A stretch of 64,000 bases of DNA from Haliangium sp963772315 (GCA_963772315.1 CAVYWJ010000003.1:620001-684000), one strand, 5' to 3'. Shown: positions 33,502 through 46,058, counted from the stretch's first letter. Notes: generated by a model not told the origin, from the sequence alone. Translations and numbers: made by a program.

Positions 33502-34736
33502 GGCACAGTGGTCATCCTGGCCCGCGCGGCGGACCGGTTGTCGCCTTGTTGATCCGCGTCCTTGCGGGCGCAGAGCCTGGAGTTTTCGATGATGGCGCAG
33601 GGGTTGCGGAGGAACACCGTGATCGGGAACGGCCACGGGGCCTTGGCGGCGCCGGCGGTGCCCGCGCAGTCGTCGAAGTCGAAGTAGCCGACGCTGGGCT
33701 CGTGCAAGCTCTGACACAGCAAGCCTGGCGCCTGCGGAAGCACGCCGCTCTCGGTGCACGCGCCCACTGCCGTGGCCACGCAGCGCTGGGCGCCGATGGG
33801 ACCGGCACACACGCGCTGGTGCAGATACGCATCGCCCGCGTTCCACTCCGGCGACCAGCAGGCGAACGCATTTTCGTAGACCACCACCGGCTCGGCGCTC
33901 GGCTGCCAGCCGAAGCTCCGGTGACCCGCCTCGCGCGCGTCGCGCCGCATGGCGTCGCTCTTGTCCGCGTAGTCGCTCACGCTCATGTCGAAGACCGGCG
34001 GCTGGGGCGACGAATTGGCCACGTGATAGACGACCTTGACGCGCGAGCCGTCGAGCATGGCCTCGACCTGGAGCTCGCGATGAAGCGAGCCGGGCAGGAA
34101 CATGTTTCCGTAGAACGAGCCCTCTCGCCAGGGAAATTCCTCGTACTCCGGGCGCCCGTTGCCGAGCGTGCCACCGCCGAAGTAGCCGCCGTTGGTATCG
34201 AAGCCACGTATGGAGATCGGTACCGCGACGCCGAACGCATTGTTGCGGGCCAGCAGGCACGAGGAGACGAGCTCCTGGCAGGATGCGTCGCTGGCCACGC
34301 CGCCATCGTGCCACTGCGGGCACAGGTTGAGCGCGCCTTGCCAGGTGACGGGCGCGACCGGTGGGTTCGTGGGCGGAGGCTGCCAGGTGACCTTCTGGCC
34401 CGGGGGCAGCGCGCAGCTCACCAGATACTCCATGAGCTGCTGCGCGTTGGGATCCCACAGCGCCTCGCCGAGCGAGGTGCCGGGCCCGAAGCTGCCGCTC
34501 TCGAGCGTGCTGCGCAGGAGCTCGGCCAAGCGGTCGGCATTGGTGGTGAGCGCGTTGGTGGTGAGCGCGTTCATGGTGATGGCGTTGCTGGTGACGCCGA
34601 GACTCGGGCCAGCCGGGGTCGACCCGGTGCATCGGCCGCAGCCGAACAGCGCCAGGCTGGCCGGAATCGTTATGGCGATGATCGCGCCGATGATTTCGAT
34701 CATCGGGCGGTGAGCATGGATTCCACTCTTCCTCAT
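33498..34736 (-). CDS. Exported protein with xNALT repeats, kinase-linked
   Basis: 412 aa from ATG 34736, with GGAGGA six bases before it. A basic start and hydrophobic stretch end in LFGCGRC, so it is probably a lipoprotein. Residues about 45-62 are a short repeat (SNAITMNALTTNALTTNA), a motif that recurs in exported proteins of myxobacteria. The remaining 340 residues have about ten cysteines and no family I recognise; segments include QELVSSCLLARNNAFGV, ISIRGFDTNGGYF and VYENAFACWSPEWNAG. The C-terminal tail is basic. Its stop overlaps the start of the kinase gene, so the two products are made together, suggesting that this surface protein and the kinase act in one pathway. Confidence 0.75.
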   Translation of the reverse strand: MRKSGIHAHRPMIEIIGAIIAITIPASLALFGCGRCTGSTPAGPSLGVTSNAITMNALTTNALTTNADRLAELLRSTLESGSFGPGTSLGEALWDPNAQQLMEYLVSCALPPGQKVTWQPPPTNPPVAPVTWQGALNLCPQWHDGGVASDASCQELVSSCLLARNNAFGVAVPISIRGFDTNGGYFGGGTLGNGRPEYEEFPWREGSFYGNMFLPGSLHRELQVEAMLDGSRVKVVYHVANSSPQPPVFDMSVSDYADKSDAMRRDAREAGHRSFGWQPSAEPVVVYENAFACWSPEWNAGDAYLHQRVCAGPIGAQRCVATAVGACTESGVLPQAPGLLCQSLHEPSVGYFDFDDCAGTAGAAKAPWPFPITVFLRNPCAIIENSRLCARKDADQQGDNRSAARARMTTVP

Positions 34737-34884
34737 GACAAATCCTCCTCGCGTTTGCATATCTGCCTTTCAGCAAGGTCAGTGCCATCCCCGGCCGCTC
34801 GGCTCCATGGCCGTAATTCCTGAAAAATCTCATGTTCGATGCGGATGCAGGCGAGCGCAGGCAGCCCGGCTGTGGCCGGATCGA

Positions 34885-37800
34885 TCACGCTCCTCCGGCG
34901 GTGCCGGCCTCCTCGCCTGCGTGCCCCGGGCCGATGTGATCGCCCGGGTCACAGCCCCACGCACGGGTCATGTCGTCGAGTCGTCCAAGCCATAGCTGTG
35001 CGCCCTGGGCCTCGGCGCGCGCGCGCGCCATCCAGTGGCGAGCCTCGGCGTTCTGGCCGCACCGGCACGCGAGCTCGACCACGGTGACCAGAATCTCGCG
35101 ATGCTCGTCCAGGAAGGCGTGAGCCGCGGCCTGCGCCACCAGCGCTTCCCAGGCGGCGTGATCGATATGCCGGGACGCGAGCGTGGCCAGCACCAGCTCC
35201 ATCATGGCGTGGAGCACGCGCGCGTGCGGCGGCCAGTCCTCGCGCCGGCCGTGCTCGGCCAGCCAGTCCATGTGCTCGCGCGCGGCCGCAGGATCGCGAC
35301 GCCACAGGATGCGCGCGAGCAGCAGGGCGTCGTCGAACACGGGCTCGCGCACGAAGCGGCGCTGCATGTCGCGCGAACGCAGGGCCAGGCGCAGGGCGGC
35401 GTCGATATCGCCGCGCCAGTACAGGAGCTCGGCCAGGTTGAACGTGGCCGGTCGCTCGATCTGCGCATTGCCCAGCCGGCGGCCGAGCTCGATGCACGCT
35501 TCCAGATCGGCGACGGCGCGATCGACCTGGTACTGCTTCATCCACAGCACCTGGCGGTTGATGTGGGCCACGGCCAGGTGGAACTCGTCGCCCGCGGCCG
35601 TGCACACGGCCATGACCTCCTCGAAGCGGGCCTCTGCTTCGGCGTGGCGATCGGTGTACGCCAGGGCCGGGGCCAGGAGCAGGAGCGCGATGACGCGGGT
35701 CTCGTGCTCGCCCAGGGCTTCGGCGCGCGCTGCCGCCTGCTCCAGCAAGGGGATGGCAGCGGCGAGATCCTCGCGGCGGTAGCACGTGCGGCCCAGGGCA
35801 AGATCCGCGGCCGCGAGCAGGCGTGGCTCGCCCAGCTCTCCGGCGCGCAGGGCGCCCTCGGCGGCCACGGTCTCGGCCTCGGCATGGGCGTGGCACCAGT
35901 CGAGCACGGTGGCTTCCTCGAGCAGCAGGGTGGCGATCGCGGCGGCGTCGCCACGCGCGTCGGCCAGGGCGCGCGCCCGGCGCAGATCCGCGAGCGCGTC
36001 GGCAAAGCGCTGCAGGCGGTAGCGGACCCGTCCGCGACCGCTGATCGCGGCCTCGCGCACCGGACTGTCAACCGGGGCGTGGGCGAGCGCGCCGCTGTAG
36101 TGCTCCTCGGCAGCGACGTAGTCGTGGCGGGCGCGGGCCCTCTCTGCCTGTTCGAGATAGAGCGCCGCGGCCAGGGCGCTCTCGCCGGCCTGGGCCGCGT
36201 GGTGGGCCAGCCAGTCGCCGGTCCAGCCCGCGGCTTGCGCATGCGCCAGCACGGCCGCGTGCAGCCGGCGCTTGCGCGCGGCCGGGATCGCGGCGGCCAG
36301 GGCCTGGCCGAGCATGGGCTGGCGGATGCGATAGCCGCGCGCGCCGGACGCGAGCACGCCGTGGCGCACGAGGCGGGCCAGGCCCACGGAGACGTCGATC
36401 TCGCACAGAGCGGCGATGGCGGCATCGCCGCCCCGCTCCTGAGGCTGGGCCTGGGCGCACAGCACCGCCTGGATACCGTGGGCATCGACCTCGCCGAGCT
36501 CGCCGGGCAGGAGCGCGCAGAGCTCGACCAGGGGCACGAGCGGCGTGGGCACCCCGGCCAGGGCGCGCCGGGCCAGACGCGCGGTCACCGGCGTATCGCT
36601 CTCGGCCAGGAGCTCGTCGGCCGCGATGTAGTAGCCGTCGAGGCCGCGGTGGCGCCGGATCGCGCCGCTGGCCCGGACCATCCGCGCGACCTCGGCCACG
36701 TGGCCGGGAATACCGCCCGAGAGCGCGTGCAGGCGCTCGACCACGGGCGCGGGCACGAACTCGACCGGGCGCAGGAGGTCGCCGAGCAGCGCGCGCGTGG
36801 CCGCGGCGTCGAGCGGTGGCAGGAGCAGGCGCTGGCTGGCAGCGGCGCGATCGCCCCAGCGCGGCCGCAGCGTGAACAGGGCCGGGCGCGCGCTCGCGCA
36901 CACGGCCAGAGGCGCGTCCATGCCCTCCATGGTGGCGCGCTCGAGCGCGTCGAGGGTCTCGGGATCGGCCCAGTGGGCGTCGTCGAGCAAGATCACGAGC
37001 GGGCGCTGGCGGGCGCGATGCACCAGGGCCAGGGCCAGGGCGCCGGCCGCGGCCTGGCGCAGGGCGCCGGGAGCCTCGCGCACGGGCGCGACCTGGCCTG
37101 GCGTGCCCGCGCCCAGGAACAGGGCCACGGCCGCCGCACCGGCCGGGCTGGGCGCACAGGCGAGCGCGTGCCAGGCCGCGGCCAGGGTGCCGGGATAGAT
37201 GGGACCGGACGGCAAGCGCAGGACCAGCCGGCACAGGGTGCGCAGGCCGGCCTCGGGGGCGCGCTCCGCACGCGCCCGCAGATAGAACACGGTGTGGCCC
37301 GCGCTGCGCACGAGGCGCGCCAGCGCGTGCAGGACGCGGGTCTTGCCCAGGCCTTCCTCGCCCTCCAGGGTCCACAGGAGGGGCCGCGCGTCGCCGAGCG
37401 CCGTGCTGATCTCGGACATGGCGGCGGTCAAGAGCTGGTCGCGCCCGCGCAGGGCCACGGTCTGGGGATCGATCTCCTGCAGCTCGGCCTCGGGCGGCTC
37501 GCGATCGAGAGGCACGAGGTCGCCCGGCCCGGGCTCGGTATCGAGGTAGGCCGCGGCCGCGACCGTGGCCCAGAGCCCGGGGCGTGTGTCCTCGCCGGGC
37601 GTGGCGCACCACGCGGCGGGCTGCTGCAGGGCCGGCCCCGAGAGCCGCACGCGCCCGCGCGTATGGCGCACGCCGAGCTCGGCCACGTGGACGACGATGG
37701 GACCGGTAGCGCCGAGATTCGCCTGGACGCGGCCGGCCAGCCGGCGCGCGTACCCGAGGCCGGCCAGCACTGACGGCGCCCACGGCCACGCGACCACGTG

Positions 37801-39055
37801 CAGCGAGCCATCGACGCGCGCGAGCACGGCGTCGTCGGCCTCGATGAGCTGGGTGACCTCGGGCGCGGGCGCGGTCGTGTGCAGGGCCAGGAGCACGATC
37901 CGGGCGCGGTCGCGCAGCAGCCCGCTGGCGCGCGCCCCGGCCTGCCCGTCGTCCCTGGGCACCATGGGCGCTGCGCTCAGTGCCAGCTGGAAGGCGGCGG
38001 CCACGTCCAGGGCGCGCTGGTAGCGGTCGGCCGGCCGCTTGGCCAGGCAGCGCAGCACCACGTCGTCCACGGCGGGCGACACCGGCGCGAAGCTCGGACG
38101 GCCGCGGGCAGCGGCCCGAGGTGTGGCCGCGGCGCACCGCGGCCAGGTCGCCGACGTAGGGCGGACGGCCGGTCAGCATCTCGAACAGGATCGCTCCCAG
38201 CGCGTAGATGTCGGTGCGCGCGTCCGCGGAGCCGTCGCCGGTCCACTGCTCCGGAGCCATGTAATGATGCGTGCCGAGCTGCTCGCCAGGCCGGGTCAGC
38301 TGTGGCGTGGCCATGGCGACGCGCGCGCCGGTCTCCGCGCGCAGGGTGCAGGCCAGGCCGAAATCGATCAGGGCAACCCGTCCATCGGGCCGGAAAACTA
38401 TGTTCTCGGGCTTGAGGTCGCGGTGCACCACGCCCGCGCCCGTGTGCATGCGCTCGATGGCCTCGCACATGGCCAGGAGCACGCGCCCGACCGCGACCGG
38501 CTCGCCCGCGGCGTGCGTGCGCTCGGCCAGGCGCCGTGCCAGCGAGTCCAGACCCACGTACTCCATGACCACGAATGGATGGCCATCCGCGGTGGCGCCC
38601 TGGTCAACGTAGCGCGGCGTGGTCGGCGGGCCCAGCGCGCGCAAGATCTCGGCCTCGCGCGCGAGACGGGGATCGCCAGGCCGGTACGCGACCTTGACCG
38701 CGACCGCCTGGTCACCGCGGCATGCCAGGTACACGGTGGCAAAGCCGCCGCGCCCGAGCAGGCCGACCACGGACATGTCGCCGATCACGCCCGGAGGCGG
38801 GCCGGACAGCGCGTCGGATATCTTGCTGGACAGCGCGCCGGAGAGCTCGTCTGACAGCTCGTCTGGCGGGTCTCCTGGCGGACCTGGGGACGCAGCGTCC
38901 GTGGAGGGCGCAGCGCCTGCCGGGGGCGCAGCGTCCGCGGGATGCGCCGGGCAGCGTATGCCGGCCAGCACGCGGCGATGGCAGTGCGGACAGCGTGTCG
39001 TCGTCACCGCCAGCAGGGCTGGCTGTGCTGCGTCTTGTGACCGCGTCATCCACAT
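34885..39055 (-). CDS. PknK-like Ser/Thr kinase-AAA ATPase-TPR protein (one frameshift)
   Basis: Corrected length about 1389 aa. The start ATG 39055 leads into a small Cys cluster (CPHC, RCP), an Asp/Ser/Pro-rich stretch, and a kinase domain (about 95-345: LLGRGGFATVYLA, AVKVAYR, VVHRDLKPENIVF, LIDFGLA, APEQWTGDG). Near 38093 one extra base breaks the frame inside the last kinase helices; the next frame continues with VSPAVDDVVLRCLAKRPADR. Then follow an AAA-16-type ATPase (Walker A LEGEEGLGKTR, Walker B VILLDDAHWAD) and a long array of TPR-like helices (about 950-1380). Such proteins resemble MalT/PknK signal-transduction ATPases. It lies 148 bp upstream of the lipoprotein-kinase pair on the same strand. 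Confidence 0.88.
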
Positions 39056-39331
39056 GATTGCTCACCCGCGCTGCGTCTCAGCCGACATGCCGTGACCGAC
39101 TCGACCACGCCTCCTCGTATGTCTACAAAATGCCATGGATTCCCCTGGCTGGCACGAAGCTCGCAGAAGCAGGCCGTGAGCGCGGGGCAATGCAGCGAGT
39201 GCTGCGGCGGGTGATGTAATTGCGGAGGCGCTCTCTCCAGCCGGCGGGCCAGGCCCGTTGCCGGGTGTGGAGCACCTCCGCGCCGCATCGCGTGCGCCTG
39301 CCATCGACGTCCATCGGAAGGAAAAACAGAC
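39056..39331. other. Divergent intergenic region
   Basis: 276 bases between the PknK-like gene (leftward) and the transthyretin-like gene (rightward). It should hold promoters for both. GGAAGG lies six to eleven bases before ATG 39332. No hairpin or operator stood out. Confidence 0.35.
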
Positions 39332-41198
39332 ATGGCATACGTGATCCTAGGAACTCTCGAAGGTGCACTTTGCGGCGACTGCGCAGAGCCGGCCAACCAG
39401 GGCATCGTTCGCATCTACCGCGCAGCGCAGCGTTCGCCGCAGGAGGTGCTCGCGCACGCGGTGGCCCGCCCCAAGCAGACCTATGAGCTGCTCGACGCCA
39501 AGGGGATCGCGGCCAAGCAGGACCGGCTCCTGGTCGAGGTCGAGACCGATGCCCGCGGCCACTTTCGCGCCACCGTCGATGACAAGCAGCGCTACGACGG
39601 CGAGTCGCCGCTGGAGGTCGATCTCTTCTTCTCGAAGAATGGCGCCGGCGAGCCGATGCAGCTCGCGATCACCACGTTCCAGCCGGAGTGGCGTGACAGC
39701 GACCTCGGCGTCGCGGCCAAGTTCCAGCACGTGATCTCGCAGCGCATCTGGTGCCGGATCCTGCAGCTCCTGGGCATCTGGGTGATCTGCGGCCGCGTGA
39801 TCCACTGCGAGACCAGGAAGCCGATCCGCGGCGTGCGCGTGCGCGCCTTCGACGTCAACTGGATCCAGGATGATCCGCTCGGCAGCGCCATCACCGACGC
39901 CCAGGGCCGCTTCCGCATCTACTACACCCGCTCGACCTTCCGCAGGACGCCGTTTCTCGGCCTCTCGGCCGAGATCAGCGGGCCCGACGTCTACTTCCGG
40001 GTCGAGGCCCTGGACGGCACCGTGCTCCTGGCCGAGCGGCCGCGGCGCGGGCGCGATCCGGATCGCGAGAACGTGGGCAACTGCTTCTGCGCCGAGCTGT
40101 GCCTGCCCAGCGAGCCGCCGCAGCCGCCAGATCCCCACGCCGAGCCGCAGTTCACGCACGTGGGCCGGTACGAGATTCCCCAGGGCAGCGCGCTCAACGA
40201 CTTCACGGCCGACGGCTTCGCCAACGACGGCGGCACGCCGCTGGCTTTCACCAGCACCATCGAGCTGCGCGGCAGCTTGCCCGACGGCGGTGCGCCGCCG
40301 CGGGAGTATCGCTTCCTGGTCGCCGAGTACGATCCTGCCACTGGCACGAGCGGTCCGCTGCGGGTGGTGGATGCATCGATGATCGCGGCCACGCACTTCG
40401 GCAACCTGCAGCGCTACGAGCCTCGACGCCGGCGGCAACCTGGTGCTGCGCTCGTATCCCTACTGGCTGAACGACAGCAGCAAGCCGCTCAACGCCGTGG
40501 TCAAGGCCGGGGGCTGGATCGAGGTGCCGACCGAGAACGACCTGGGCAACCCCGCGACCTTCACGCCCGGCACCGGGCGCTTCAACCACGGCGATGCGCT
40601 GATGCGCCTGGATACGACCACGCTCGTGCTCGACGAGCACGACCTGGTCGCGCCGCCGCCCGCCCACCTGTCCGGAGACGCGCTGCCCGCGGCCAGGAAG
40701 TCGCGCGTGCACACGTTCCGCCTGATCTTCGAGGAGCGCAGCGTCGGCGCGCCCGCCAGCGTGCGCCGGGACGAGCTGGTGCGCGTCGTCATCAGCAACG
40801 TGCGCTACCGGCAGCTCAGGCACCCGAGCTGGGCCGGGCAGGATGTGGTGCTGCCGGCCGTGGTCATGCTCGACATCCGGGAGCTGCAGGGCCCGGGCAA
40901 CGGCTGCTCGCGGATCACGAGCGAGCTACACGCGCTGTACACCGTCTACCACCCCCACCTGGCCTCGGCGACGATCTCGTTCGAGGGCAATGGCACGCTG
41001 CCGGCGCCCCACGCGCCCCCGATCAGCGCGGACGGCCAGGCCGTCTCCGGCAGCGGCGGGCACCTGTTCGATACCTCGGGCCTGCAGCCGTGCGCGTACA
41101 TCCTGCATCTCGTGGCCACGTTCCACCTCACCGATGGCGAGCACAGGGCCTCGCCGATCCAGGATCATTTCGCGTTCTGCGTCGCGCCCCGGTCGTGA
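39332..41198 (+). CDS. Large protein with transthyretin-like domain (one frameshift)
   Basis: Corrected length about 621 aa; no signal peptide. Two beta-rich segments resemble carboxypeptidase-regulatory/transthyretin-like domains: residues 1-120 (VILGTLEGALCGDC, VEVETDARGHFRATVDD) and 148-235 (CGRVIHCETRKPIRGVRVRA, DAQGRFRIYY). Near 40419 one base breaks the frame; the next continues directly as SLDAGGNLVLRSYPYWLND and runs to 41198. The C-terminal part is also predicted beta-rich with HTFRLIFEERSVG and ALYTVYHPHLA. Function unknown; the domains usually mediate adhesion or scaffold roles. Convergent with ndh, with 29 bases between stops. Confidence 0.75.
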
Positions 41199-41227
41199 TC
41201 ACCAGGGACGCGCCGGCGTGATCGCGC

Positions 41228-42721
<1,494 letters not shown>

Positions 42722-42999
42722 GGTTCCCCTCCTGCCGATTGTATGCCATGACGAGCCGACAGGACCTAAGGCAGAGCACGCATCGGACGTGCCGGCAAGC
42801 ATGGACGAGCGGAGCTCGGCGCACCAGGCTCGGCGTGTGACTCGACCGCTCAGCTACTACGATGCAGCACGCCCGGGCTGCGCTTCAGGGAAGCGCGGCC
42901 CCGGGGCGACCAGGGCGGCACCGGGCCGAGGCCGATCGCGCGGACGGGCGCGCGCGGACGTCTCGATCGAGAACGGGCGCGCGCTACCGTCTCAGTCGC

Positions 43000-45000
43000 T
43001 CACTTGCAAGAGGCTTCCCATTGCGAGAGCTCGGCGCTGGCCTGGTCCTGGCACGAACGGCACTGCGGCGTCAGCGCCTTGCAGCAGGCGCGCTGCGGCC
43101 GCTGCGAGCAGTCCACGCCCGGCGTCCCGGTCTGGCCGCACAGGCGCTGCCACGCGGCGCGCTCGTCCTGCGCGTCGCGAGCGCACTGGCGGCACTGCGG
43201 CGTGTTGCCCCTGCAGCAGGCGCGCTGCGGCTCGCGCGAGCAATCGACGCCGGGGGGATTCCCCGGGGTCTGCCCGCCGCACTGCTGCGTCCACTGCGCG
43301 CGCTCGGCGGCGGCCTGGTCGCGGCACTGGTTGCAGCCCGCGGTCTGGGCCTGGCAGCACATGCGCTGCTCCGGCTCGCGCGAGCAATCGACCCCCGGCT
43401 TGGTCGGGGGGGTCTGGTTGCCGCAGAACTGCGTCCACTGCGCCTGCTCGGCGTTGGCCTTCTCACGGCAATCGCGGCACTGGCGCGAGGTGCCCTGGCA
43501 GCAGAACCGCTGCTCCGGCTTGCTCGAGCAATCGACGCCCGGGTTGCCCGGGTTGCCCGGCGCCGTGCCGGCGCACTGCTGCGCCCACTGGGTGCGCTCG
43601 GCCGTGGCCTGGTCGCGACACTGCTTGCACTGCGCGGTCTGGCCCTGGCAGCAGAACCGATTCGGCTCGTTCGAGCAGTCGACCGGCGCGGGGCCGGGCG
43701 CGGGCGTGGCCGGCGTCTGGCAGCGAACCTTCCACTGCGACAGCGCGCGGCGCGAGTTATCACGACACGACTTGCACTCGGCCGCGTTGCTCTGACAGCA
43801 GAAGACCTGCGGCTCGCTGCTGCAGTCGTTGCCGTTGCTGCTGTAGCGCGTGAACGCCGACGGCGGGACCAGCTCCCAGTTGTTGCCGTTCTTCCACGAC
43901 AGCTCCAGCGCGATCTGGTAGCGCGGTCCCTGGAAGTACTCGACCACGATGTCGTGCACGCCGGCGGCGAGATCGATCGAGCCTTCGCGGCTCTGGGGCG
44001 CGTGCTGGCCGTCGTTGTCGATTACCAGCTTGTCGTCGATGTAGAGCTTGGCGCCGTCATCGCTGTTCACGCGGAAGGCATAGGTGCCGGACGTCGGCAC
44101 CGTGATCATGCCGATGAAGCGGATCCCGAACCACTCGAGCAGCGGCTCGCCCGCGTCCTCGAGGCCCGGGAACCCGGTGTCGAAGCTGCGCGGGGCCACG
44201 CGCAAGGACGGCACCACGATGGTGGCGAACGGCGCGGCCATGCTGCGGAAGTCGGGCAGGCGCGCGGTGTTGGCCTGCAGCCGGTAGACCGCGCCCAGGA
44301 GGCCGGTGTCCACGGGCGTGGGCAGGAAGATGTCGGTGTCGCGCGGGGTCACGGAGAAGCGGCCGCTCCAGGCGACCTTGTTGCGCAGGCGGACGCTGAC
44401 GTCACCCGTGCGCGCGCCCGGCGGCACGACCACCGCGATGCGGTCCGAGGTCACGTACACCGGGCCGACCACGCGGCGCGAGCCGTTGAACGAGACGCCG
44501 ATCTGGGCCGGGTTACGCACCGAGCGGAAGTCGCCATAGATGGTGACCGTGGTGCCGACGGGTCCGGCCGTGGGCTCGATCGAGAACTCGGCGATGGGGC
44601 CGAGGCGAGCGCGGCGGCCGACCACGTACTCGACCGCGGGGTTGGGGGCGCGATTGGGGCGATTCGGGCGCTGCTGCTCCTGCGGGGGCGGCGGGGGCGG
44701 GGGCGGCGCGGCCTGGCGTACGGGACGCTCCGGTGCATACGCCGGTACATCTACCGGCGGGCTCTCGGGCGCGGGGCGGGTCGGCGCAGCGCGCGGAGCC
44801 GGGGCCGGCTCCGCGTATACGGACTGCTCGGCCGGAGACGCAGGCGATGACGCGGCTGGCTGCTCCTCGGCATGACCGGGCCCTGACTGGGCAGCCGGCG
44901 AATCCGGCGGGGGCGACGCAACCACGCAGGCGGAGGACAGCAGCGCCACCAGCGCTGCGCCCAGGAACGCGTGAAACTTGGTTCTCGACATGGGACGCAT
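43000..45000 (-). CDS. Lipoprotein with TIG, PA14 and six Cys-rich repeats
   Basis: 666 aa (start 45000; ATG 44991 also possible). A signal ending LSSAC is followed by a Pro/Ala-rich spacer including eight prolines (about 98-105). An IPT/TIG-type domain follows (about 135-225: FSIEPTAGPVGTTVTIYGDF), then a PA14 domain (about 235-390: GMITVPTSGTYAFRVNSDDG, KLYIDDKLVIDNDG, GVHDIVVEYFQG), which usually binds carbohydrate. From about 393 to the end are six repeats of the form C-x7/8-CC-x6-C-x2-C-x14-C, each starting DCS and containing a Trp four residues before the last Cys. The repeat pattern is not one I can name. Probably an outer-membrane, surface-exposed glycan-binding protein. Confidence 0.85.
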   Translation of the reverse strand: MRPMSRTKFHAFLGAALVALLSSACVVASPPPDSPAAQSGPGHAEEQPAASSPASPAEQSVYAEPAPAPRAAPTRPAPESPPVDVPAYAPERPVRQAAPPPPPPPPQEQQRPNRPNRAPNPAVEYVVGRRARLGPIAEFSIEPTAGPVGTTVTIYGDFRSVRNPAQIGVSFNGSRRVVGPVYVTSDRIAVVVPPGARTGDVSVRLRNKVAWSGRFSVTPRDTDIFLPTPVDTGLLGAVYRLQANTARLPDFRSMAAPFATIVVPSLRVAPRSFDTGFPGLEDAGEPLLEWFGIRFIGMITVPTSGTYAFRVNSDDGAKLYIDDKLVIDNDGQHAPQSREGSIDLAAGVHDIVVEYFQGPRYQIALELSWKNGNNWELVPPSAFTRYSSNGNDCSSEPQVFCCQSNAAECKSCRDNSRRALSQWKVRCQTPATPAPGPAPVDCSNEPNRFCCQGQTAQCKQCRDQATAERTQWAQQCAGTAPGNPGNPGVDCSSKPEQRFCCQGTSRQCRDCREKANAEQAQWTQFCGNQTPPTKPGVDCSREPEQRMCCQAQTAGCNQCRDQAAAERAQWTQQCGGQTPGNPPGVDCSREPQRACCRGNTPQCRQCARDAQDERAAWQRLCGQTGTPGVDCSQRPQRACCKALTPQCRSCQDQASAELSQWEASCK

Positions 45001-45054
45001 GCTAACCCAAATCTCAGCCAGCGTGAGGCAGCGCCAGGCACAACCCGACGCGCA

Positions 45055-45621
45055 TCACGCTCGATCCGGTTGGACCTCTGCCCGCCCTTCCCGCACGCGC
45101 TGGTAGATGCGGATCGCCACCATCAGCGTGGCCGCGAACAGCACCAGCCCGACCACGGCCCACAGCAAGGACAGCCCGCTCTTGAGCACGGCGACGAACA
45201 CGATGGCCACCAGGAACAGCGTCGCGACCTCGTTCCACACCCGCAGGCCCTGCGACGACCAGCGGCAGGTGCCGGCCGCGAGCTGCTTGCGGATCCGCCC
45301 GCAGAGCAGGTGATAGCCCACCAGCCCGGCCACCAGCGTGAGCTTGATGTGCAGCCACACGCCCAGCGGGATGCCGTCCAGCAGCCGCAGCCCCACCATG
45401 CACCCGCCGAAGATCAGCGTGGCGATCATGGCCGGCCAGGTGATGCCGAACCAGAGCCGCCGCTGCATCATGCGCAGCTGCTCCTGCAGGACCCGGCGCG
45501 CCGCGGGGTCGCGATCCTCGGCCTCCACATCATAGATGTAGAGGCGCGAGATATAGAGCAGCCCGGCGAACCACGACACGAAGCCGACGACGTGCAGCGC
45601 CTTGGCGATCAGATAAAACAT
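45055..45621 (-). CDS. hemJ: HemJ-like protoporphyrinogen oxidase
   Basis: 188 aa membrane protein of the HemJ/CopD fold with about five membrane helices. H10 (ALHVVGFVSW) and K93 (WLHIKLTL) occupy the positions known to be needed for haem binding and activity in HemJ. LWFGITWPAMIATLIFG also matches. HemJ oxidises protoporphyrinogen IX to protoporphyrin IX in the oxygen-using haem pathway, in place of HemG or HemY. The C-terminal helix pair (LFLVAIVFVAVLKSG, LLWAVVGLVLFAATLMVAI) makes it slightly longer than typical 140-180 aa members. It lies 54 bases upstream of the Cys-repeat lipoprotein gene on the same strand; no functional link is obvious. Confidence 0.85.
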   Translation of the reverse strand: MFYLIAKALHVVGFVSWFAGLLYISRLYIYDVEAEDRDPAARRVLQEQLRMMQRRLWFGITWPAMIATLIFGGCMVGLRLLDGIPLGVWLHIKLTLVAGLVGYHLLCGRIRKQLAAGTCRWSSQGLRVWNEVATLFLVAIVFVAVLKSGLSLLWAVVGLVLFAATLMVAIRIYQRVREGRAEVQPDRA

Positions 45622-45694
45622 GCCTGCATGCTATCGCAGGATCCCGCCGCTCGCGAGCGACCGACCGGCGAGGGCCGCGGGCCGCCAGCGTGCG

Positions 45695-45905
45695 TCACGG
45701 CGCCCGTGACAGGTCATAGCCGCGCACGTTGAGGATCACGGCCCTGTTCTCGAAGCCTGCCCCTGCCATCGTCAAGGCCACGATCCCGTCCGGCACGGAG
45801 TCGCAGCTCGGCGCCTCGAGGTAGCTGGGATCCTGCTCGCCGTCATTATTGCAGCCGACGAAGAAGCGGTCAGCGCCGCCGTGCACATCTCCTCGCGTAC
45901 CGCCA
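45695..45905 (-). pseudogene. C-terminal fragment of a split lipoprotein gene
   Basis: The frame reads GGTRGDVHGGADRFFVGCNN, then PSYLEAPSCDSVPDG and AVILNVRGYDL before the stop at 45695. This is the natural C-terminal block (FF.G.NN.G...PSY..A..C) of the exported-protein family whose N-terminal part lies at 46694-47294. The two parts are separated by about 0.79 kb of other sequence on a different frame. No start of its own. Confidence 0.55.
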
Positions 45906-45909
45906 CCAT

Positions 45910-46058
45910 CACCCCAGCTCATCAGCATCCGCGAGGACACGCGCCTCGCTCGCCGGCACCGCACGGAACACCGCGAGCGGCGCAGGCATGAGGTGGAGGG
46001 CGAGTGATGGGGCTGGCAGCGCGACGACGTCCCTGGACACATAGGGATACGCGGGCAT
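45910..46058 (-). pseudogene. 5' fragment of an unidentified gene in the inserted segment
   Basis: ATG 46058 opens a 49-codon frame (MPAYPYVSRDVVALPAPSL...) that stops just where the split lipoprotein's C-terminal part begins. It is divergent from the lipoprotein gene at 46129 with 70 bases between starts. It looks like the 5' end of a gene cut at the segment boundary. No family recognised. Confidence 0.3.

Noticed and set aside
35035..37773. 912-codon plus-strand frame opposite the PknK-like gene
   Set aside because: Antisense shadow; the minus strand carries Walker motifs and TPR-like helices.
42862..44850. 662-codon plus-strand frame opposite the Cys-repeat lipoprotein
   Set aside because: Antisense reading of regular Cys codons gives Ala/Leu-rich repeats that look like a protein but have no start signal.
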